Source of the DNA: Crotophaga sulcirostris
Lineage: Eukaryota; Chordata; Aves; Cuculiformes; Crotophagidae
Direction: 5' to 3'
Assembly (NCBI GenBank): GCA_013397455.1
Contig: VYZB01000193.1
Coordinates: 368,972-432,971, forward strand
DNA length: 64,000 bases
Made by a program: the position numbers and the translations under genes. Positions 26,301-37,795 of the stretch are shown one piece after another. The notes beneath the pieces were generated by a model. That model ran no database searches and was not told where the DNA came from. It saw nothing but the letters and a program-made list of their open reading frames with translations. Position 1 is the stretch's first letter. Each line of letters begins with the position of its first letter.

Positions 26301-29300
26301 GCAAAGAAAACAATTTAAGATATGCAGAGAATCCTGTAAAACTAAAGATTATGGACACTACCACTATCTTATAATGTAGTAAGGATGCAAGTACACATTT
26401 TTTTCTGAAATCACAAGGGCTGGAAACATACTTTATAATTTGCATTTGAGATTCATTCTCCTGAGATGGTAAAGAAAAAACATCAGGTATTTTAACAATT
26501 CTCAGCACTAATTGAAAAAATACAACAGTGCACAAGCACAATTTGTTACATGGTACATAGTATCAGGACATATAGTTGCAACAAACAAATGGCATATGAA
26601 ACATTAAACTGAAATCTGAATAGGTTCAAAGAAGCCTTTGAACTTAACCTCTAAATGTTCATTGAGTACATCAGAATAGCATCAACCTAATTTCAACAAA
26701 GGTTAAAAAAGTGCAGAGGCCCAAGAAAGGTTTGGATCTTACAGATTTGTGTCCTCTTGCTTGGGTAAATCTGATTCACTAGACTGCTAGAAAATGGGCT
26801 AGCTCTTGCAGCCATAATAGAAATCTGTTATCCCAACTTGCCTTCTCCTGGTGAGTGCAATAACAGCCTTCAGATATTTAAATAGCATGCCCAGATTAGT
26901 TGGAAAGTTTCTGAATATAACCTAAAATTACCACGAAGACCTACATTCTCATGGCAGTAGGTCAGACAGATGAAGAATCAGCATCAGTACTTTCCAAGGT
27001 TCATTTCCTAAATTCAGAAGTGACTCTTCAGTACAATTTTTGGTTTTCTCTCTTCTGACAGCATTTCCAAAAGCAGAGAACTTCAGGAGAACTGGCAAGG
27101 TATACATTCATATTACTGTGCCTACTAAATATCTGTAACAACCTATCAGATCCAAAAGAGGAGGAAGGAATAGTTAGTTTTTCTCTTGGTCTGTCAGAAA
27201 CGCAGGAGGAGAGCGCCTTTCTGCATTCAAATAGAGCATTTAACATAAAGAAACCAAGTAGAGAGAGCCAGAATGGATTGCAGAGACAAATCTTGAGTGG
27301 AAAGCTCAAGAGTATTCTCCTAGAAGAATATATCACATTCTGGTCCTTCCTGTCCTACTACCGTCACAGGGCAAGATATTCTATTGACTTTTTCCAATGA
27401 AGCACAACAAGAGTGGCTGTCAAGACTGCAAGCTTCTATCCACTGAAGAAGAATCCAGTGTTATATATGATCATACATTAATTGCTAATCCCATTCTTTT
27501 CCCTGTTTTGGGGGCTGTGTTTTTGTAACGTCTGTTATATCAGTCAGCTTGACAGAATAACGTGAAAATCTCTAGACCTAAAACCCACATCTACTATTGG
27601 GTTAAAAATCATTTCTTATGTCCAAGAATTGTAATAAAGTTGTCCACTTTTGGGACAGGTCTTACACAGTACAATTCATGTGATTTCCTCTCCATTCATG
27701 TTCAGAATTCCTCCTCTCAGAAAGAGAAGTCATATACTCTGCACTGAGACAGTAGCACTCTATAACATAGAAAGGCCACTATCAAGAGATGAAAATGATA
27801 TTGATATTCCTTACACATATTGCAGCTCCTCTAGGCTAAGCTTTCTTTCAGAGAAAAAAATCAGCAGGATTGAAGGAAATTTATTCACAGGTTTTATACC
27901 CTCCCCAAATACCCACAGATGTTCAAATTGTTTAGTCAGAGTTGTACCTCCTGAGAAGAAAAGAAAAAAAATGGTTTTAACCCTGCAAAGAAAAGAATAA
28001 GAAATTCGGATGATAAAGCACAATACCTCAAAGGTAAGAGGCAGCCCACTGAAAGGAGAAATTGAGACTGAAACTAGTGCCATGTATGTTGTGATTCAAA
28101 GCCACTTCAAGAATTAGTCTCTTTTTATTTGACTAATTACATCATTATTAAAACTTTTCTTTCCTTCACTCCTTGAGAACTTGCAAGGCAAGTTCCTGAT
28201 GAAGACATCTAGGCAGATTCTAATTTAATAAAGGCATGTAATACAAAGCCAGTAAATACATCCTTTTGTCCCTGATACATGTCATGAAATTGAAGTAAAC
28301 ACATTTTAAAATCTAGCATTGCAGAAGATGAGATTAGAAAGCCATTAGTAGCCATATAGAGTATTAGACCACTGGACACCAAATAGCTCTTATGGAGAAA
28401 TTTACTGAACAAATAAAAATATATTGATATCATCCTTTTTCTTTTGAGCCTCAGATTTTTTGGTTGTTTTGGAGTTTGCTTTTGCGGGTTTTTTTGTGCT
28501 ATCTCTTTGTGTAGCAAAACCAACAATAGAAAACTTTTTGGACTCCTTCTGGCTTTAAGGAACAGGAGAGGGAAAGAAATTTCTCTACTTAAGTGATACT
28601 GTGTAACTGCTGTTATAAAGTTCACACTTGGACAGATAATGCTATCATTCAAGATTTCCTTTCAGCTACTAATCCTCTGTCTTTCCTTTCTAAAAATTCC
28701 AATCCTTTTCCAGTATCTCAAAGAATTTAAATATAGTGCCTATTTGTACAGTTTCGTTAAAGGAAGAGAGGGAAGGCAGTGCATTTCTAAACTGGCGTCA
28801 AGTAATCTTGCTTTGCGAAATGAGAAGAGATGTCTGACCATATGCCAATTAGAGGGCATTTCCAATTGTGAGAGGACAAAAGAAAAAATACAGAACAACA
28901 TGTTAGGTAGTTTCTAGTCAGCAGTGCTTTGCAAGACCAGCTGTACATCTGAGGGCATTAAAAATAATTAAAGGAATAATCCTCTGGAACAACAGTTCAG
29001 AGACTGGACTAGTATATGTCTGTTCTTAACAATTCAAATAAAAGTTTTAAGCTATTTCTGATGTAGCAGAGGAATTATCCAGATCAAAAAGTACTGTCCA
29101 CATGTACTGTTGGAAACTGATGATCTACCTCCCCTACAGTAAGAACACAAAGATACACTAGGTATTGTCCTATTGTCCCTGCCATGCAGGAAAAAGATAG
29201 GAAAGACATGTCTGAGTTGCGTCTACAAGTGCTTTCTAATAAAGGGAAATAATAGGAAGGTACAAAGTACAGGAATAGCTGTCTCTTCTTCCTATATAAG

Positions 29301-30267
29301 GGCTATAAAGACTGAAGTAAGCCAGGAGTTCTCCGAAGACTACAGTGTGGTACTATGCAGAATACTACTGGCTTGTCAACAGTACTTTTATTTTTTTCTT
29401 TTTCACTCTGTGTAACAACCATGGAGTTGAAGGAATGCTTAATTTAAAAAAAAAACCAAACACACAAGCACCAAAGAGAGCCCAAAACAAACCTTACAAT
29501 AATTTTGACCAGTTCTATGTATTATGGTAATATTGGACATAATTTACTTTAGTTTAACTCCTTATGAGGCAGAAAGTACATCGATAAGCTTTAAGATTCT
29601 GGATTTAAAAAATGGTATTCTAGAATTATTTGTAAAAGAGTGAACAAGAGAGGCATGAAATGTGGAAGACTACACAGATATCTTAAAAACATACATATTT
29701 GAATAAAGGAATTCACCACATTGGTGAATCTTCATATAACTGGATTAAACAATATGTTTGGAAGGCTTCTCACAAATGCTTATTGGGACTCTATTTCAGG
29801 AAATTTCCCATTATTAATACTCAAAGATGGTTGCTATCTCCTAATGCTATCTGTTCCACACTTTATATATGCAAGTTAGAAGGAGTATCAGAATTGTATT
29901 TACAGTAATTTAAATAGATTGTTTGCTTGCAAGTTGCATTTATGATTACAGTAAAATATATAATGTTTTGTGTATATAAATTATACAAACCAGAGAAATT
30001 TGTTGACTCAAAAGACATTTATCTTTGTGTACAAGAAAAAGGACTTTGCTTAAAGCCAAGTAATATGTGGTTACATCATTTTAAAAGAAATTATGTCTGT
30101 AGCAATGTCAAACAAGAGTTTTTACAAGAGCTCTTCTTTCTTTACATTGTCAAGACAAGTTCAGATCATGCAAAAACTTTTGTAGATTATCTTGCACATG
30201 AAAATGTTGTCAATGAACACATGAAAATTACGTAAATGCATGCCTGATGCCTGAGTTGTTCACACTT

Positions 30268-30295
30268 AAATACACACTCGGAAGAGTGTGTATTT
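30268..30295. repeat. Perfect 12-bp hairpin with GGAA tetraloop
   Basis: AAATACACACTC (30268-30279) and GAGTGTGTATTT (30284-30295) are exact reverse complements separated by GGAA, a GNRA-type loop if transcribed. Its role is unknown. Confidence 0.8.
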
Positions 30296-33200
30296 TTCCT
30301 TAAAAAATGATGTAAATTCTTTGCTTTTTATTGAGTCTGCTAATGGATTCCCCTTTGGTACTATGAGCCCTTGGAAGTCTCTGTGGCCTTACGAGTTGTG
30401 CTGCTCCAGTGTACAATGAATTACACTTGACTACTCTTTGTTGCAAGTTCAATGGGATGAGAATGCATCCACACCTGATGGTAAGCAATGATGGCATCTC
30501 TCTGGTATTTTCACAGCACCCTTGTACTACGTGTTACTGGCTTTCTCCTCTTGATTTTTCCATCCTTAAAGAGAAAAACCATGTAACTTAAACATGGATA
30601 ACAAATAAATGAATATGCTTCAGGAAACACAAGAACTGCTTTTGGTTACTAGCCTCTGTTTCAGTTTTGTGGTGGTTGTAGGTTTTGTTTATTTGTTTGG
30701 TTTGGTTTCAGAAGAATCAGAAATCAGGAAGTATCGAATTTTTGTTCTGTTTTCCTTGTTTTTCTGAATTTCAGCATTGAATAAAGGTTAACCCTAGCCC
30801 TAAAAATTCAGATACTTAGACAGCTATCCAACTTTGACATCATTACTAGTCTGGTAGGTTCTTAACACTTATGAATCAGCATTTTATTAAAACTGCCCTA
30901 AAGTCAGGTTGTACTGAAAACCTTGTGAAGGTTTCTGGAGGGATTAGGGAACCATGGCTTTCACATTTGTTGTAGCTACTTTCTTTTCCATGTAGTTTAT
31001 GATGACAATGACTTTCAGCCATTTATACAAATTAAGATTAGTCCTACCTCCAGCTCTGATCCTATTTTTGTATTTAGATTAGATCTATGTAACACCCAAA
31101 TCTGTTTAAGTTCTGTACACTCCTAACAAATCCCAGTTTCTGACAGCTAACAGCCGTAACAATGCACATCAGGAGATAAACAATAGTTTAAGTATATGTT
31201 GAGGAAGATAAAATGAACAGTAAAGAGGACCCCATCTAAAACAGGAGTGGGGGAAGGGGAAGAAAATTACAGTATAGTCAAGACAGAGAGGAAAATTAGA
31301 GGAAAAAGAATACCCTGTTGAGTCTTGTTTAAAGCATGCAGACCTACAATAAAGCCTGGCCAGCAGGTTGTTATAATTCACATGGTATCATGATGGCTTA
31401 GAGAACAAGATCAGCTCACCTCTATCAAAGAGGGCAATGAGTGTGAAATGATTTCCATTGCAAGGGTAGGAGCAGATGCATATATTTCCAATGCTTCAGT
31501 AAGTGTTCACTTACATGAACAGCTGTGAGGATCTAAAATGGGATACTTTTTGGCTCATCCTCATTCAGGTTGAGGAAAAAGAAGGGTGAGTAAGGTAATT
31601 TACTTGCATATATTCTACAAGATCAACATACTTTTCATATTTTGTAACCCATTTCTGCAGTCCAAATGAGTCATTACAGAACAACTCTGGACTCTTATAT
31701 AAGCAGTGTATTACTCTTTTACCAAGTTTAATATTTTATTTCGCTCAAGTTATGATCCAGAATCCACAAATATAAAGAGATATTTCTCCATTGATCTCAG
31801 TGGGTAGCTGAGGATCTTGAGTAAATCTGCAAGGAAAAAAAATGCATTCACTCCTCTGCTTTTCATGCAATGTTTAGACTTTCTTATTAGACATATTTAT
31901 GCTCATATTTTGCCCTAGTTGGTCCATTATGGAGAAGTGAGTTCCACTAGTTCCACAAGTCCTACAGAATAAACCTTACTTTATTACCATCTTCTCAGTA
32001 ACAACTTCTCTTTCCCCAGTTCTAAATATTGACTTCTAACCTATAACTCTGTTATAAATTAAATAGTTTTTGTAATGGGAATTAATTTTTGTTATATTTT
32101 TGTCTAGATCTCTTTTTACCTAGACCTTTTTTTTCCTGATAGCCATCTGCTTTACCTTTTTTTTCCATTTTCCACATTGCATAGACCTATTCAGCACAAT
32201 TTTTAAATGCTTTTTTTATAATGTAACTTAAAAATCTCTGATAGTAACTGTTACTTTCATTTTCATCTTTAGTATTCTCACATTATACCCTTGACAAGTG
32301 AGATTTGTCACCACCATACTGCTCTTTCACTCTCATGGCTTACCTTGAAAAATTTTTCTTTTTTTCATGGACTTACAGCAAAACTGCAGAACTCTTATCT
32401 CAGTTCAAATTGAAAATCTGATATACAACTGTAAATAAGAATGCTTACAAAAGCTAAGCCTGTAAGTTTAAGGTCCCAGACTTTCTTATTTACCCATTTA
32501 AAAAAAATCCACCTAGAGCAAAGATACTCTTCCAATGGTAGTGATATTTCTGTTGTCTCAGTCACTTAAGATTAGTGGAGTAACCACTTCACTGTCTGAG
32601 AACTGTTTTACAGGCAGTGTTGATCCCAAGAAAATCTTCACTACTTCACTAGTGCATCAGGTGGTCTTGAATGTCTGTAATGTTAACAAGATACTTGTGT
32701 AGTTCCATAGCTGCTACTCTGCTACTGAGTATGGTGATTTGTACTTATTGCGTATTGCACCACTTGAGTCACTGAAGTAACTTGTTTGCTTAAAAATCAG
32801 GGCCATATTACATACTCATAGAACTAACACCTAATGGACTGGTAAGCAGCTGGGAGGGAAACAAGAGCTCTTATAACAAGTTCACTGATGCCATTACTAT
32901 ACGAAACAAAAATATTTTCTTCAAGCATAAAAATATATATTGTGTAATGAATAAGGCTATCTTGTTCTTTCAAGGGAAGAGCAATACTTCTGACATAATA
33001 TTTTAATTGATAAAATCTAAATGTATAGACACAAACAGTCTTTTTCAATGTAATTAAAAAAATATATTCAAAAGTAGGGCCAAAGCACAGAAATGAGATA
33101 CAAACCCACTTAGTTGATGTAAACATATTCAATGCATAGTGTAAGATTAGGAAATACCTCAATATAAACTAATTGCATGTTTTCATCTAAATACTAAAAT

Positions 33201-34464
33201 GAGAAAAATCATTCACAAATCTAACTAGAATTATATCTTTTAATTTGCATGTAAAATGTTTTTGGGTTGTATTATTTCTAGAATAAAGGTTGACATTTAG
33301 AAAAATATAATCCATTAAACAATAGAATAAACTCCACAAGCCTTGAAAACGTGTCAATTATCATTAATCTGGGATGTAAGAAAGATGATTAACCAAAATT
33401 ATTCAGACTGAAACTCAACAAAATCTAAGGAGAAAAGTATAAAGTTACATCAGAATATGGAACACAGGAATTATGAAAGAAGCATACAGATCCCTGGTTA
33501 GAAAGTTACAGAAAATTAAAAAATAAGATAGCATTATCACACATGAAATCATATAATATCATAAAAAAAAGTCACTCTTGTAAATTAAATCAGTGTAAAA
33601 TCAGGATACAACTGGAAGACAGTAGAATGGATTTCACCAACTCTAATTTATAAAAGATCCACTTAGATTAGAGGTGCTATGAATAATTACGCTACTTATG
33701 GCATTGATTTATGTTAATAAAATACCCCTCACAAACTGTTCAATACTTTGCTTTGTATATACCTTCAGAATAGCTACCTGAACATACAACTCTTGCTGAA
33801 AACAGGGCTGGTTAAAACATAAGATATGTTGGGGTGAGGTTTTTCATAACAAGAGATCTCATTTTTTCATTACAAATTTTGTGGAATTTTTCTATGGGTG
33901 AACCACGCAAAAATAGTTGACTTAGATCTTCCTCAGAGATTTTTGAACGCAAGAGATTTTAAACCCATGTAAATAGCTGAATCGCCAAAGCTATAACCTC
34001 GGTGATTCTTTTTTTACTTGGTGTCTCAAAAAGTTAAAGTTTTGGTACAGCTGAAAAAAAAGGCTAGGAAAGCCTTTACCATTATACCATTTTTTTTTTC
34101 ATTGCTATCTAAAGACAAAGAGAAAAAGTAAGACCAAATCTAATTTTGAGCTTAGTTTTCTTTTTTTCCACCCTTTGAACAAACAAACAAATTATTAATT
34201 TTGATGAGTCATGCTACTTTCTATCAACTTAGCACCCCCCACAACTGCCTGACTTCTGCCTGAATCACTACTGTTCCCTGATCCAGAAAGAGGCCAGATA
34301 TCTTTCATTCCCACTGTAATCAAGTGTATAAGAAGATCTCTTTGTGCCTTTTTCACACACATTCACACATTAATAATGTAAAAGAACAATGTCCGGATGC
34401 TGAACAGCCTGACACAAGTAGGAATCACTGCTACTGAGTTGAATTAGTAATGCTGTGAGAATTT

Positions 34465-34935
34465 ATGTATGTCCCCCTATACTTGGCACTGGCGAGGCCT
34501 CACCTTGAGTACTGTGTGCAGTTTTGGGCCCCTCAGTTTGAGAAAGATGTCAAGATACCGGAGTGTGTCCAGAGGAGAGCAACGAAGATGGTGAAGGGGC
34601 TGGAGCACAAGCCCTATGAGGAGCGACTGAGGGAGCTGGGGCTGTTTAGCCTGGAGAAGAGGAGGTTCAGGGGTGACCTTATTGCTCTCTACAACTACCT
34701 AAAGGGAGGTTGTAGTCAGGCAGGTATTGGTCTCTTCTCTCAGGTGACCAGTGACAGAACTAGAGGACATGGACTCAAGCTTCATGAGGGAAAGTTTAGG
34801 CTTGATATTAGGAAAAAGTTCTTCACTGAAAGGGTAATTGGCCATTGGAATGCGCTACCTGGGGAGGTGGTGGAGTCGCCAACCCTGGAGGTGTTTAAGG
34901 GGAGACTGGATGAGGCACTCAGTGCCATGGTTTAG
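34465..34935 (+). pseudogene. CR1 ORF2 C-terminal fragment, open
   Basis: This 156-codon frame covers the conserved CR1 ORF2 tail: [19 protein letters not shown], then [40 protein letters not shown] and the segment up to [15 protein letters not shown], ending at its native-type TAG. The ATG at the start is incidental because the element is truncated here. It has no catalytic domain and is not expected to be functional, but the lack of lesions shows the copy is recent. Confidence 0.92.
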
Positions 34936-35020
34936 ATGATGAGTTGGTGTTAGTGTTGGGTTATAGATTGGACTCAGTGATCTCAGAGGTCCTTTCCAAC
35001 CTTGTAATACTGTGATACTG
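34465..35020 (+). mobile_element. CR1 LINE copy 3, 3' end only
   Basis: A severely 5'-truncated CR1 containing only the ORF2 C-terminus and 3' UTR. It ends in GTAATACTGTGATACTGAAAA, an unusual tail variant (ATACTGTG rather than ATTCTATG units). It is a close relative of copy 1 and appears young, with one open frame throughout. Confidence 0.94.
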
Positions 35021-37063
35021 AAAATGTCTCTCTATCAATGCGTTGTTGTATTTTGGTTGTCTGTAGTTTTATTGATCTATATTGTCAATATCCTTACTCT
35101 TAGTAACACACCAGTAGATACAGGATCTTCAACAATAGTTATGTGCCATTTGCCAGTAGTAATAAATTTGTAAAACAACTTTCTTCTGAAACTCTTCCAA
35201 CTGAGCACTTCACCACAGGATACATCTGTGGGTTAAGGAAAAGTTAACTGAAATTTTTCTATAAGTTTATTATATAGCTAATTTTCACCATCTACATTTG
35301 TGATGTCTCCTCATTGAAAGTCAGTAGATATAAACAGGACACCAGGATAGGATAAAAAATGACGATAATCGCAAACAAATGAATGGATCGAATGCTTCTT
35401 CTATTGCTGTGTAATTGAGGAAGAACATAAAACAAAAATAAAAGCAGCAAGTCGCATGACAGAAGACAGTGTATTCACAGCCATTGAAATCAGACAATGC
35501 ATAAAAGTCATTCTGATTCACTGAGTTCTTCATAAACAATGTATTCACACCCTTCTTATGCTGCTTCACTTTTGTTATATCAGAGACAAATGTCACAAAT
35601 GCAAAAGATGATCTTTCTACTGAAATAAATGGCAAGACCATCTAGAAATAGCAATGGTCTCTAGAAGCTTCTACCTGATACTGCTAGTATCAACAGATAG
35701 ACAGGAGAGAGAGGCTATTGGTCCACAACTCTCACTTATTCATATGTACGAATACATGCAGTGAAGTGTTTATCAGTCTCCACTTCATTATTAATGAATG
35801 GCTCTATCCTCACAGCATGGTACAAGTTCAGTTTCTGTGAGATGGAAAGCAAGCACGAAGCTGAGGTGCACTGCAAAATGTGTTTCTCCCTCTGTACCTC
35901 TGTAATGTGCAGCAGTACAGTATATCTTTATTCAAGTGCCCCTTGAGACAGGCTGAACAAAATATGCCTTTCCTTCTGTAGGCACAAGGTACAAGTAAAA
36001 ACAACCAGATGATGAACAGACAAAGAAGAAGAGACAGGGTGAATGAAAATTCAGATCTTTCTAATAAACTTCTTCCTGAAAGTCCACCTAGTAGTTCAGA
36101 GTAATAACAGGTTAGCTGAAAACTTAAAGTACTAATTGACATGAGGAACATCTTGTGGAAATCAGTTTAATAGTAAGAAAATATGTCTTATTTATTAAGG
36201 AAGCGAGGAGAGTTTTTCCTTATAATTGAAAAGGAAGGGGCTACAGCAAATAGAAGGTGATTTGTGTCACACAAATCATCGCAAACTACAGCAGTCTATC
36301 GGTAATGTGTCATAAACCACCAGAAATTTCACAGGTCCTGATGGGCCATCTTGTTAGATGAGGAGAAAAGAGGCTCAATAACAAGACCAGAAACCCATAC
36401 AAAGAGGCAAGTTTAGAATGTCACCTGAATGCATGGACAAAAACCATCACAGAATAATTTAGAAATCAGTTCGTCACTAACAGCTGTAGAAGACAGAAGA
36501 CAACAAGTTCACCTGAATGGACACGTTGCCTTACCTGCAGTAGGAGGCTGATGCTAAAGTCTGTGTTGATTGGGATGGGGAGAAACAAAAGGAGTTTTCT
36601 GAAGCTGCAGTAGGGAATGACTTAGAAATTGCAGTGGAATCTTGCTTGTAAATACATCATCCTCTGCAGGAGCAACATGTTTATTCAACAAAGAGCCAGT
36701 TTACTTACTAACCAAAATCCACTGTATGAGACCTCATACATTTCTGTTAACTTCTCTCATATCAAGATGCCCTTCAATACCTTGCAACAGATCATACAAT
36801 CTAATTGCTGTCCTCAGAGAAATTCCACTTGTAAGGAACAGGAGAAATTGTGTCTTTAAATAAAAGTCTTCATTGAGTTTCATTTTTGAAAGGACTTTCA
36901 GCTGTGTCAAAATCCCTAGAAAGAACTTCTCTTCAACTTTTGACTATATGACTTACCTACCAGAACTCAGACTTGAATTTGAAAGTGCTATCATGAAAAA
37001 AAGAGGAAACAGAAACCTGGTCCACCAAAGTCTTCCACACCTAATCGACAGGATTGTGACTAC
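35021..37063. other. Anonymous sequence
   Basis: No recognised gene. A 9-base inverted repeat (TGATTTGTG/CACAAATCA, 36258-36278, 3-base loop) and a candidate minus-strand exon at 36535-36604 lie within it. Sequence near 36300-36560 has faint CR1-like flavour (GTAATGTGTCATAAACCACC resembles a decayed endonuclease block), but I could not align it convincingly. Confidence 0.45.
36535..36604 (-). other. Candidate small exon (unproven)
   Basis: On the minus strand a good acceptor (CATTCCCTACTGCAG) is followed by 70 bases and a near-consensus donor (CTGCAG then GTAAGG). Two of three frames are open. One reads SENSFCFSPSQSTQ and on in a serine-rich style, the other is leucine-rich. No family is recognised. 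The strong borders are the only reason to list it. Confidence 0.15.
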
Positions 37064-37795
37064 AGTTACAGGATAGGGGATGCTGTGATTAAGAGCAGCC
37101 CTATGGCGAAGGACTTGAGGATGCTGATCAATGAGAGGCTCGACGTGAACCGGCAATGTGTGCTCGTAGCCCAGAAGGACAACCATGTCCTGGGCTGCAT
37201 CAAAAGAAGTGTGGTCAGCAGGGTGAGGGAGGGGATTCTCCTCCTCTACTCTGCTCTTGTGAAACCACACCTGGACTACTGTGTCCAGTTCTAGAATCCC
37301 CAATGTAAGAAGGATATGGAACTGTTGGAGCAAGTCCAGAGGTGGGCTACGAAGATGATCAGGGGGCTGCAGCACCTCTGCTATGAGGACAGGCTGAGAG
37401 AGTTGGGGTTATTCAGCCTGGAAGAGAGAAGGCTCTAGGGGGACCTCATAGCAGCCTTCCAGTACCTGAAGGGGGCCTACAAGAAAGCTGCAGAGGGACT
37501 TTTTACAAGGGCATGTAGTGATAGAATGAGGGGGAACGGATTTAAATTGTAAGGGGTAAGATTTAGACTAGATATTAGGAAGAAATTTTTCACAATGAAG
37601 GTTGTGAGGCACTGGAACAGACTACCCAGGGAAGCTTTGATGCGCCCTCCCGGGAAGTGTTCAAGGCCAAGTTGGATGGGGTCTTGAGCAGCCTGGTCTG
37701 ATGGGAGGTGTCCCTGCCCATGGCAGGGGGGTTGGAACTGCATGATCTTTAAGATCTCTTCCACCCTAAACCATTCTATGATTCTACGGTTCTAC
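37064..37795 (+). mobile_element. CR1 LINE copy 4, 3' end
   Basis: A 5'-truncated CR1 starting in the TACAGGATAGGGGATG block. It runs through the ORF2 C-terminus (SPMAKDLRMLINERLDVNRQ, VKPHLDYCVQF) to the 3' UTR and tail (CCATTCTATGATTCTACGGTTCTAC). ORF2 is broken by stops (for example TAG at about 37293 and 37437) and frameshifts. This is a different CR1 subfamily from copies 1 and 3 (the class with TGGTCTGATGGGAGGTGTCC before the tail), shared with the copy split across 43998-48664 and with those at 52940 and 55380. Confidence 0.94.

Larger units (their letters stand above)
15309..34464. other. Long anonymous AT-rich stretch
   Basis: About 19 kb without a recognisable gene or interspersed repeat. 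Listed separately within it are a candidate exon (20969-21107), a 14-base gap, a possible conserved block (23110-23340) and a perfect hairpin (30268-30295). The longest chance frame is 147 codons on the minus strand at 28209-28652. A pyrimidine tract lies at about 16461-16500 and a run of nine C at about 26017-26025. Confidence 0.5.

Noticed and set aside
28209..28652. 147-codon minus-strand ORF, the longest outside repeats
   Set aside because: The composition is F/I/L/S/K-rich, as for chance frames in AT-rich DNA, with no domain pattern and no neighbouring support.
30368..30591. 74-codon stop-to-stop plus-strand frame with a GTAAGC inside
   Set aside because: Cysteine-rich without a recognised pattern, and the minus strand is also open; insufficient to call.
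32824..33162. 112-codon minus-strand ORF
   Set aside because: Rich in Y, F and I with no motif; fits a chance frame.
36300..36560. Possible decayed CR1 endonuclease segment
   Set aside because: Only a few short words resemble CR1; no continuous alignment is possible by eye.
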